Positions 23,127 through 32,295 of a DNA stretch of 64,000 nucleotides are shown piece after piece. Position numbers and translations under genes: made by a program. The DNA comes from Aegilops tauschii subsp. strangulata (Eukaryota > Streptophyta > Magnoliopsida > Poales > Poaceae): assembly GCF_002575655.3 (NCBI RefSeq), contig NC_053035.3, positions 506,694,601 to 506,758,600 on the forward strand, read 5' to 3'. Position 1 is the first letter of the stretch, and every line of letters starts with the position of its first letter. A model generated the notes under the pieces. It saw only the letters and a program-made list of their open reading frames with translations. It was not told the origin of the DNA and did not search any database.

Positions 23127-23419
23127 TGTCACATCCTAGCTAGTTCATGCATTAGAGTGTTGCATCATGTCTACTCTTCACAGAAACTTGAAATGGGGAT
23201 GCCAGAAACCCCCAGCACCCACCCTGAACACAACTAGGGTTTACTAAAATCCTTTTCAATGAACCTAAAATGCCCTCCATAAATGTTCACCATCTTTGGT
23301 CCTGGCTAAAACCTCTGCCAAAAATGGTTTCATATTTTTTGAGGCTATTCTGGATTTTTCACCAAGCCATAAGTATTTGCATTTGGGCAATTTAAATCCT
23401 ATAAATATTTTAAAATGCC

Positions 23420-23499
23420 CTCTACGGGGCACCGTTCGAGGCGCCGTTGTGTCAGCTAACCGTAGAGCCCAACGGCGCCTCGAACGGTGCCCCGTAGAG
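23420..23499. repeat. Perfect 30-bp inverted repeat at the LTR-A deletion junction
   Basis: Arms 23420-23449 and 23470-23499 are exact reverse complements (left arm starts CTCTACGGGG, right arm ends CCCCGTAGAG), with a 20-nt loop. In the other LTRs only the inner 9 bp (GCGCCGTTG / CAACGGCGC) are complementary. The extra stem in LTR-A is therefore newly made at the deletion, as expected for fold-back template switching. Confidence 0.95.
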
Positions 23500-23726
23500 C
23501 AAACCCGAGGCACAGGAGCGCCGCTGACCTCGCCGGCGGCTAACCGCCGGCGTGTTAGGCCCGTTGACGAGGGGTTTGACTCCCTTGGGTCAATGACAAG
23601 TGGGGCCCGCCTGCTAATTAACCTGGGTTAGATTTAAGTTAATTCTAGTTAGTTTAATTATCTAACAGTGACACTGACACAGTGGACCCACACGTCAGGT
23701 TTGACCTGGACGACCCCGTTGACCGC

Positions 23727-23756
23727 TGACGTCATCATGACACACTACTGACGTAA
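23727..23756 (+). promoter_or_regulatory. Paired TGACG motifs in U3 (candidate bZIP sites)
   Basis: TGACGTCA at 23727-23734 and TGACGTAA at 23749-23756 are 22 bp apart and conserved in LTR-B, C and D. TGACG pairs resemble as-1-type sites bound by plant TGA/bZIP factors. They lie about 1.3 kb upstream of the TATA box, so a role in transcription is only a suggestion. Confidence 0.3.
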
Positions 23757-25028
23757 TAAACAATTTAATTACTGAAATTATTTCTATACAGGAAATTCCA
23801 GAAAATATCACAAACTTCAAAAAATCATAGAAAATAATCTATAGCTCAGAATGAAAAGACTTATATATGAAAAATGATCAGAAAAATCCATTCTATCCAT
23901 CTGTACTGGTTTGATGCATGTTTAAGCAAATTAACCTACTGTTTAATGCAGAACAAGATAAAGCACTAACATGGGCCATTTATGAACTTGGAATTTGAAT
24001 CTTTGATTCAAAATAGTCCAAACCCATCTGGTCTTAGTTACATTAGCCCAATACATCCATTTTGCCATGTCTCATGCATGCATCATATTGTTGCACTTGC
24101 TTGGTGTTGATTGTGCTTCGATGTGTTCATCGTGGTAGGTTCTGCCTCCGAGGATATTCATGAGTATCCAACTGAAGGGCAGCATTCCTCCACCACTCCG
24201 TCAGGCAAGCAACCCATTGATCATTTCGATACAAACCCATCTTCTCGCTTCTGCTCTCATTTACTGCATTAAGACAACGCGATTCAAACTGCTGTGTGTT
24301 GCGGTAGTTGAACCCACTTTCCTTTGCATGACCTCTCATTGCCACAGTAACTAGATGAAACGCACTAGCATGTGTAGGAGTTGATTGAACCATGTTGTGT
24401 TCCTACAATGCTATGCTTGCTACGCTTAGAGTCGTGTCAGGTCTGGCTCATCAGGGTGATGAACTAGAGTGAAAGCGTGTGTCGGTAATGAGAGTGAGGT
24501 GTTGAATACGATTTGGTAAAGGTATCGATGGGAGGCCATGTAGGAGTACATGGTGGGTTGTTTCATTGAGACCGTCCCTAAGAACTGAGATCTGTATGCG
24601 TGATTTAAGATTCAGCTACTACCACGCATTGGGCCCGAAACCAATGGACCCCCTCGGCTTCTTAATCACCCTTGTCCTCTGTCCAGGAGTTGCACGTAGT
24701 TTCTGGTGTTTGTAGTAAGCTGGAGGCCGTGGACAGCGCTGACCAAGGGGTGGGCTGTGATGCGGTAGGCTCGTGGCACGGTGTACCGAGTCGCCCGTTT
24801 GGTGTCCGGGAACCCTGCACACATCGTTTGGGGCCGTATGTGGAAACCTCGGCCGGACTCCCTGCGGATGGAACCTGAATAGGCGATAAACCTGGACTAG
24901 AGACTTGAGTGTTTAGGTAGGCTGTGGCCGACAGCCTCGTTGGGGTTCCGCTTGAAGGTTGCCGAGTACATGTCGTGTAGCGACGGTAAGTGGCGAGAGC
25001 GTGTGTGACGAAGTACACCCCTGCAGGG

Positions 25029-25035
25029 TATAAAA
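25029..25035 (+). promoter_or_regulatory. TATA box in LTR-A
   Basis: TATAAAA in CTGCAGGGTATAAAACTATT. It lies about 610 bp upstream of an AATAAA, so the two could bound the R region (U3 to about 25060, R to about 25660, U5 to 26282). The same box occurs at 35087, 45141 and 55217 in LTR-B, C and D. Confidence 0.65.
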
Positions 25036-25637
25036 CTATTCGAATATCCGCGTCCGCGGTAAAGGACTACTTGGTCGCTTATGCAGTTCATAGACAAGTA
25101 AATGGATACTACTAAAAGCCTCAAGATAAGTGTGAGTACCGCGGATGGCTCTCTCGTGGGATGACGAGGGAGGATCCACGGTGGAGTATTGAAATGGTGA
25201 TTAGTGGACTCGTGTGCGAAAACTATTTTACAAGTGGTGTCTCGTAGGATAGCTTAGCCAAGAGTCAAAGCTGGCTTGCTGCAATAACCCCACTACCTTC
25301 TTGAGAATGAACATGTATAGTAGGATCTGTTGTAAGACTTGCTGAGTACCTTTGTACTCATGTTGCTTCAATTACTGTTTCAGACGACAACACCGCCCCT
25401 TCCGATGGGTTCTATGTAGAACTCGACGACGACGAGTGACTTGCCACCCAGGTGGTGATCTAGGCTTGTGAAGGGCCTACGTAGATAGACAGGCTTCGTC
25501 AAGCCTTCCTTCTTTCTAGTGTCTGTACCCAGACAAGTTGCTTCCGCATGTGTTTGTATGATTGTATGACTTGAGGGTCGGGTCATGTGACCCCTATCTG
25601 TATGAACAAGTTATGTAAGGCTCTCTGGAGCCCTTTA

Positions 25638-25643
25638 AATAAA
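25638..25643 (+). terminator. Polyadenylation signal in LTR-A
   Basis: AATAAA within CCCTTTAAATAAAGTACTTTGAG. Equivalent sites are at 35696, 45751 and 55827. The position downstream of the TATA box suits 3' end formation of the genomic RNA. Confidence 0.55.
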
Positions 25644-25820
25644 GTACTTTGAGTTGTGGAGTTTTGTTGTGATGCCATGTTGTATTTGCACATATCGAGC
25701 ATATTGTGTGTATGATTGAAATGCTTGGTATGTGTGGGATCCGACAATCTAGTTGTTTATCCTTGGCAGCCTCTCTTATGGGGAAATGTAGTCTAGTGCC
25801 TCCTTGAGCCATAGTAGTCC

Positions 25821-26012
25821 GCTACAGCCCGGTTCACCGGAGTCCTGCTAGCCCAGCACTACTGCTCTGGACACTTGACTGGCCGGCATGTGTTTCATAT
25901 CGTTCCTGTGTCTGTCCCTTCAGGGAAATGTCACGCGGTGACATCCGGAGTCCTGCCTAGCCTGCTACAGCCCGGGTTCCCGGAGTCCTGTTAGCCCAGT
26001 GCTACAGCCCGG
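25821..26012 (+). repeat. Degenerate short repeats in U5 of each LTR
   Basis: A motif of the type GCTACAGCCCGG-TTC-CCGGAGTCCTG-TAGCCCAG occurs at about 25831-25858 and again at 25968-26009, with a partial copy at 25945-25960. It is conserved in the other LTRs at the same offsets. It may fold into GC-rich hairpins near the primer site. Confidence 0.5.
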
Positions 26013-26286
26013 ATTCACATGCTGCTGACCGACACGTTCGATGTTGATTCATATATGCCTGTTCCCATACGTTAGTGCCGCTTTGGGTTCACGACTAGCC
26101 ATGTCGGCCCGGGTTCTCTGTCATATGGATGCTAGCGACATTGTCATATACGTGAGCCAAAAGGCGCAAACGGTCCCGGGCCATGGTAGGGCGACACCCG
26201 TGGGAGTACCGTGCGTGAGGCCGCAATGTGATATGAGGTGTTACAGGCTAGATCGGTGTGACTTAGAATCGGGGTCCTGACAGCGT

Positions 26287-26298
26287 TGGCATCAGAGC
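26287..26298 (+). promoter_or_regulatory. Primer binding site, copy 1
   Basis: TGGCATCAGAGC, one mismatch from the tRNA-Met complement TGGTATCAGAGC, four bases after the LTR end. The same one-mismatch site recurs in all four copies (36345, 46400, 56476), so the mismatch is a property of the family. Confidence 0.85.
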
Positions 26299-26386
26299 CG
26301 GACTGCCTGTAGGTGCGTTAAGCCAAACTGGTCGATGTCGAGTCTAGAAATGCTTTAGTTATATGTAGGGGAATTGATTGTGGGAG

Positions 26387-26720
26387 GTAACGTAAGGCGC
26401 TTTTACTCCTTACCTTATGCCCTCTGATCTGAGTCATTCTCTTCTCATTCTACGTGGGTTAAGGACTAGGCTCTCCTCTCTCTATCAGGTTCACGTGTTA
26501 CTAATCCGTAGTAACTTATAGGATTGTTGGATGCATGCTTCGGTTCAGTTTCTACTACCTTTAGTATGTTGTCGATTGAACCAGAACCTTGATATGATGT
26601 TGTTGAGTGGTATTGCAAACTGTTGCGAATGTCTCAAATCTTTTTCCGAGCATTTACAGCCGTTATGCTGTCCGAATTCTCCTAGAAATTCTAATGCCTT
26701 GCATTATTTCGTGCTTTCAG
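26387..26720 (+). other. Candidate leader intron before the accessory ORF
   Basis: A candidate donor GAG|GTAACG (26384-26392) and an acceptor TTTCGTGCTTTCAG|ATGG (ending 26720) enclose a T-rich stretch. A CTAAT branch-point-like motif lies about 30 bases before the acceptor. The acceptor abuts the ATG of the accessory ORF exactly. The same arrangement is present in every copy. It is inferred from consensus only; there is no transcript evidence. Confidence 0.4.
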
Positions 26721-27494
26721 ATGGCCACCCGTTCCCAGAATCAAGTGGTTCGTCTGACCCGGTGCCTCGGCGTACCTGGTCACACGGCCATGCTGGTCCG
26801 AGTGATGGTTGAGACAGGCTATCGATGGTATCCCGAGTATACCGTCGAGGAGCAGTTTCGAGACTTTAATCAAAGCCAATATTTATGCACAGTCAGGATT
26901 TACCCATCCTATCCTGGAGCCACTGAACCCCTCCATTGCTCTTATGGACTTGGGGTTACCATCGAGATGTCCGTGCAGGACGCAGCCTACTCAATGATGA
27001 CTATCATACGAGCCAGAACTGCCTTGCTTCAGAACACTGACTTCCGCTATATGCCAGCATCACTCCCTGGGGCACAGGGGTACTACCAGGCTACTTACTG
27101 TGATCCTACCCATGAGGATTCACTACTCCGCACCACCACCGAGATGCTTGAGGACAAGGACCGTGAGAATCGTGCCCTGCGAATGGAGCTCTTTAATGCT
27201 CGTTCTGATCACTGGGCCACTCTGACACGGTTTGCACCTGCCGTGCAGGCCGGGTATATGGACATGAGGGACTTGTACCCCGTGCGGTCTGGTCTGCCGG
27301 AATGTATGGAATGGCGTGATGTAGGAGGCATCACCCCTCCTCGTGGACCCCGTCTGCCACCGTTTGTTGGACCAAGGCCACACCCGAGTCCTTATGGACC
27401 GCAAGCTCCACAGGACCGACTGTTTCCAGATGATCATGTTCAGCTCCCACGACATGGTGGTGACTTCTATGAAGATTACTACGGAGACGTCTGA
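26721..27494 (+). CDS. Accessory ORF upstream of gag, copy 1 (257 aa)
   Basis: The product is unknown. I chose ATG 26721 (MATRSQNQVV) because it follows a strong acceptor-like CAG; an in-frame upstream ATG at 26607 would add 38 residues that look like translated intron. The protein has a folded-looking N-terminal half (TGYRWYPEYTVEEQF, then CTVRIYPSYPGATEPLHCSY, then a helix with SVQDAAYSMMTIIRARTALL). A charged helical stretch follows (EMLEDKDRENRALRMELF), and then a Pro/Gly-rich acidic tail. It has no signal peptide and no protease, RT or integrase motif. It lies 348 bp before gag in the same orientation and is open in copies 1, 2 and 4, which suggests it was under selection in the active element. 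It could be a silencing antagonist, a Gag partner or a captured host domain; none of these is shown. Confidence 0.7.
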   Translation: MATRSQNQVVRLTRCLGVPGHTAMLVRVMVETGYRWYPEYTVEEQFRDFNQSQYLCTVRIYPSYPGATEPLHCSYGLGVTIEMSVQDAAYSMMTIIRARTALLQNTDFRYMPASLPGAQGYYQATYCDPTHEDSLLRTTTEMLEDKDRENRALRMELFNARSDHWATLTRFAPAVQAGYMDMRDLYPVRSGLPECMEWRDVGGITPPRGPRLPPFVGPRPHPSPYGPQAPQDRLFPDDHVQLPRHGGDFYEDYYGDV

Positions 27495-27842
27495 GTTGGT
27501 AGTAGTTCCACTAGTATTGTAACAGTTGTACTCCCCACAGTCCTGCGTGTCTTGTGGGATACGACTTGGTGTGTATCATGTTCCGGAGGTGTAGAAAAAT
27601 AATGTATAGGAGCTTGGAATGCCTCTGATGAGATGTATCGTCTTTCATCATAGCCGTACTCTAGCCTGGGCTTGTACTAAACTATGTATGGTGTGTATGA
27701 CCGTTGGTATATATATGTCAGTTTCTATATTACCATGTCATACTGATGATCATCTCAGCATTCCGTGTTATCCATTACATTCCGCATTTCCCTGCCAAGA
27801 TTTAGCCATCCTTGTCTAAACCGTTGTTTTGTTTCTCCTAGG
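27495..27842 (+). other. Spacer between accessory ORF and gag, intron-like 3' end
   Basis: 348 bp without a credible ORF. The 3' end reads GTCTAAACCGTTGTTTTGTTTCTCCTAG then G and the gag ATG. It has a branch-point-like CTAAAC, a T-rich tract and an AG acceptor, so a splice from the leader into gag that skips the accessory ORF is plausible. The same sequence occurs before gag in all copies. Confidence 0.4.
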
Positions 27843-30800
27843 ATGGTTAACACCCGCAACAACCCTGCTGTCCAGGCGCAGGGTGAAGCCAATGCAGTTA
27901 GGGGGGAGAATCTACCTCAACCGCCTTCTCTGGCCGAAGTTATGCTGGAGGCAGAAAGAAACAAGCGTGAGACTAACCGCTTGCTAGAGCGAATTGAGCA
28001 GAATACTGCACGTCATCAGAGGAACGACTTGGTGTCCATCAATGACTTTATCAAGTTGTACCCACCGAAGTTTAACCATTCCGTCGAGCCCCTCGATGCG
28101 GATGATTGGCTTCGCAGCATCACCCATAAGCTACGTTCTGCCAACGTAGCCGAAGCTGATAAGGTTACCTACGCTGCCTATCACCTCGAAGGCCCTGCTA
28201 GCCTTTGGTGGGAAAACTTTGAGGCTATGCGCCCAGCCGGCCAAATCACTACTTGGGCTGAATTCAGTGAGGCTTTCCGTGAGCATCACATTCCGGAGGG
28301 TCTCATAGATCGTAAGCGGGAAGAATTCTGCAACTTCACCCAAGGCAGACTGACTGTGGATGCATACAGCCGTGAGTTTGGAAATCTAGCACGCTATGCT
28401 CCTGAAGAGGTATCCACCGACGCCAAGAAGCAGGCAAGGTTCCGCAAGGGACTTAGCCCCGAGCTTCGCCGTGATCTTCGTCTGCACGAGTGCACCTCTT
28501 TCCAGAAATTGGTCAATAAGGCCATCAGTGCTGAGACAGGACAGACTGACTTTGACGCTACACGCAAGCACTCTCGCGATTTTGGTTCCTCATCCGGCTC
28601 CGGATCTCAGAAGCGCCGGGTCTGGATTCCGAACACTGCTCTGCCACCTAGGTTCACTCCGAGGCCATCCTTTGAGGCGCCTCGGCCCAACCAGCAGTAT
28701 GCACCGCCCAAGGTCTATGGTGGCCCCGCTGCTAATGCTGCTCCACGCCCCAATGTTGTGACATGCTTCAAGTGTGGAGAAACGGGTCACTATTTGCGCG
28801 AGTGCCCCCGAAACAACCCCAATCAACCTGGACAGTCCGTTGGCCGTGGTAAGCCAGCAGGAAAGACTTACTACGCCAAGCCAGCCACCACTGCACGTGG
28901 CCATGTCAACTATGTTTCAGCTGAAGAAACTCATGAGGATCCCAACGTCGTCCTTGGTACGCTCCTTGTTAATTGCCATCCGGCAACTGTTCTTTTTGAT
29001 ACTGGAGCATCTCATTCATTTATCTCTGAGAGCTATGCTCGATTGCACAACACCACATTTTGTGACATGCCCACCTCCATGGTAATTCAAACCCCCGGTT
29101 CTAAGTGGCAAACCTCTAGGATAAGCCATGGAAATGAAATTCTTGTCGACAGATTGGTCTTCCTTGCATCGCTAATAGCTCTCAAGTCCTCGGACATAAA
29201 TATCATCTTGGGTATGGACTGGATGTCAGCTCATTATGCTAAGATTGATTGCTCTACTAGAACTGTTCTACTCACCCATCCGTCGGGCAAGACAGTTAAT
29301 GTTTTGACCCGAGTGTCTAAGCGTCAGCTTTACTCATTAAATGCCAACCCTCTTCCAGACCTTGAAGATGTTCTGGTAGTCCGTGACTTCCCGGATGTCT
29401 TTCCAGAAGAACTGCCAGGTATTCCACCTGACAGGGATGTCGAGTTCGTGATAGACCTTGTTCCAGGAACCGTCCCAATATCTAGAAGACCTTATAAGAT
29501 GGCACCCCTAGAGCTAGCCGAGCTTTAGAAACAACTCGATGAGTCCTTGAAAAAGGGTTTCATCCGTCCTAGTTCTTCTCCGTGGGCTTGCCCCGTCCTC
29601 CTCGTCAAGAAGAAAGATGGTACGGATCGAATGGTTGTAGATTACCGACCTGTCAACCTAGTCACTATCAAGAACAAGTATCCGCTCCCTAGGATCAACG
29701 ACCTGTATGATCAGCTCGCTGGATCCTCAATCTTCTCTAAAATGGATTTGAGGTTGGGCTACCATCAAATCAAAATCAAGAACGGGGACATTCCTAAAAC
29801 GGCCTTTGTTACTCGTTATGGCCAATACGAGTATACCGTCATGTCTTTCGGTTTAACCAATGCTACAGCCACCTTCTCTCAGTTAATGAACTCAATCTTG
29901 ATGGAGTATTTGGATAAATTCGTCGTAGTATACCAAGAATGAGGAAGAACATGCCGAGCATCTAAGGCTAGTATTGATGAAACTTCGAGAGCATCGCCTT
30001 TATGCTAAATTCTCTAAGTGTGAATTCTGGTTGCCAGAAGTGACCTATCTAGGCCATGTAATCTCTGGTAAGGGTATTGATATCAATCCCGAGCGAGTTC
30101 AAGCCATCCTTGACTGGACTCCACCTGAATCGGTCAAGCAAGTTCGGAATTTCCTTGGCTTAGCGAGCTACTGTCACCGCTTCGTCGAGAATTTCTCCAA
30201 GGTTGCTAAACCTCTAACTGAACTCCTCAAGAAAGATAAAAAGTTCGAGTGGAACCCACAGTGTGAGTTCAACTTTCAGGAACTGAAAAGACGCCTGACA
30301 TCTGCTCCCGTACCCATACCACCAGATTTTTCTAAGGACTTTGTTATCTATTGCGACGCCCCGCCACAAGGACTAGGTTGCATACTCATGCAAGATCATC
30401 ACGTGATTGCCTACGCTTCCCGACAGTTGCGTCCACATGAGGATACTTATCCCACACATGATCTAGAGCTTGCAGCCGTAGTCCATGCACTCAAAACATG
30501 GCGACATTACCTTCTCGGTAATCGTTGCGAGATTTTCACTGATCACCAAAGTCTGAAATACATCTTCACCCAACCGGATTTGAATCTCAGGCAAAGACGT
30601 TGGGTCGAGTTGATCACAGATTACGACTTAGGAATAACTTACACCCCGGGCAAAGCCAACGTCATGGCTGATGCGCTAAGCCGTAAATCTTACTGTAACA
30701 ACTTGATGTTACAACAAAGTCAACCACTTCTCCACGAGGAATTCTGTAAGCTTAACCTTCACATTGTTCCTCGAGGGTTCCTATCCACCCTGGTGGCGAA

Positions 30801-32295
30801 ACCTACCCTTACGGATCAGATCATCAAAGCTCAGAAGGTAGATCCGGGAATCTCCCGTATTAAGAGAAACATCAAGAAAGGAGTTGCGGATTGTTTCTCC
30901 GTTGATGACCAACGTGTTGTGTTCTTTGGAGAACGTCTAGTGTTTCCCAAGGTACGCAACCTGAGGCGATTGATCCTTAAGGAAGCTCATGAATCTCCTC
31001 TCACCATGCATCCCGGTAGTACTAAAATGTATCAAGACCTACGCCAGAGCTTTTGGTGGACTAGGATGAAGAGAGAAATTGCTCAATACATTGCTAATTG
31101 CGACGTCTGTCGTCGTGTTAAAGCAGAGCATCAACGGCCTGCTGGCACCCTTCAGCCTTTGGCTATTCCTGAATGGAAATGGGATAAAATCGGTATGGAT
31201 TTAATTACCGGGTTTCCCAGGACCAAGAGGGGGAATAATGCAATCTTCGTTGTTGTCGATCGTCTTTCCAAAGTAGCCCACTTCCTACCTGTTCGTCAGA
31301 ATATAACCGCGAGCCAGCTAGCTGACTTGTACATCTCCCGAATAGTGTCTCTTCATGGTGTTCCATTGGAAATTAACTCAGACTGTGGAAGTCTCTTCAC
31401 CTCTCGATTTTGGGAAAGTTTCCAAAATGCTATGGGAACTCGTCTCTCCTTTAGCACCGCCTTCCACCCTGAATCAAGTGGTCAGGTAGAACGAGTTAAT
31501 CAAATTCTGGAGGATATGCTCCGAGCTTCTGTCATCTCTTTCGGCATGGATTGGGAGAAATGCCTTCCATTCGCCGAGTTCGCTTATAACAATAGTTATC
31601 AAGCTAGCTTGGGTAAAGCTCCTTTCGAGGTTCTGTATGGACGAAAATGTCGAACGCCTCTTAACTGGTCAGAAACCGGAGAAAGCCAACTCTTTGGCCT
31701 GGATATGATTCAGGAAGCAGAAGAGCAGGTTCGCATTATTCGTGAGAAATTGAAAACAGCCCAATCTCGCCAAAAGAGCCATTATGACCGCAAACATAAG
31801 GCTATGACTTTTGAGGTTGACGAGAAGGCTTACCTTCGGGTTACTCCTTTAAAGGGAACCCATCGATTCGGTATCAAAGGCAAATTGGCTCCCCGTTACA
31901 TTGGACCCTTTCGCATTCTTGCCAAGCAAGGAGAAGTTGCCTACCAATTGGAACTACGTCCGCATCTTTCCAAGGTTCATGACGTCTTCCACGTTTCTCA
32001 ACTCAGGCGTTGCTTCTCGGATCCTATCCGTGGAGTGGACCACGAAACGCTTGATCTCCAAGATAATCTCACATATCGGGAATATCCCGTTCGCATCCTT
32101 GATCAAGCCGAGCGTACCACTCGACGCCAAAACATCAAGTTCCTCAAGGTTCAATGGTCACACCATTCCGAGAAAGAAGCTACTTGGGAAAGGGAGGATC
32201 GTCTTCGACTTGAGTACCCCACCTTCTTCCCAACGGATCCTAAATCTCGGGACGAGATTCTTTTGAGTGGGGGTGAGTTGTCACATCCTAGCTAG
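27843..32295 (+). pseudogene. Gypsy gag-pol, copy 1: RT active site deleted
   Basis: The start is ATG 27843 (MVNTRNNPAVQAQG), directly after the acceptor-like TAG-G. The order is the retrotrans_gag capsid (DDWLRSITHKL, WWENF), a CCHC knuckle CFKCGETGHYLREC at 28764-28805 (residues 308-321), protease LFDTGASHSF with Asp at 28998, RT from about 29560, RNase H ([10 protein letters not shown], near 30350), an integrase zinc finger (HPGS...CDVC, 31009-31110), the integrase core with D, D, E, and a chromodomain-like tail ([19 protein letters not shown]). PR-RT-RH-INT order with this tail indicates a chromovirus. Breaks: TAG at 29526-29528 between protease and RT, and a 23-bp deletion at 29934/29935 that removes YLDD and shifts the frame. 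The frame ends 17 bp inside LTR-B. Confidence 0.93.
32265..32278 (+). promoter_or_regulatory. Polypurine tract, copy 1
   Basis: GAGTGGGGGTGAGT abuts TGTCACATCC of LTR-B. It recurs at 42320-42333, 52396-52409 and 62475-62488 before LTR-C, D and E. Its presence shows that each shared LTR occupies the 3' LTR position of the preceding unit. Confidence 0.85.

Larger units (their letters stand above)
23127..26282 (+). mobile_element. Array LTR-A, internally deleted (3156 bp)
   Basis: It starts TGTCACATCCTAGC and ends GTCCTGACA. Relative to LTR-B, 927 bp (32572-33498) are missing and replaced by 20 bp (23421-23440) that are the inverse of sequence 40 bp downstream. Its first 294 bp differ from LTR-B at several positions, whereas the part after the deletion matches LTR-B almost perfectly (I found one difference, at 24337, before the end of the LTR). 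LTR-A is flanked on the left by gypsy gag and GGATC. Confidence 0.93.

Noticed and set aside
24127..25812. Small ORFs (67-118 codons) on both strands of the LTR, repeated in each unit
   Set aside because: They recur only because the LTR recurs. They lie in U3/R/U5 with no protein motif and are shadows of non-coding LTR sequence.
26607..26720. Upstream ATG at 26607 as the start of the accessory ORF
   Set aside because: The 38 added residues read through a T-rich stretch ending in a consensus acceptor CAG, so they look intronic; ATG 26721 is preferred.
26721..27494. Accessory ORF as an env-like gene
   Set aside because: It lies 5' of gag, has no signal peptide and no convincing transmembrane segment.
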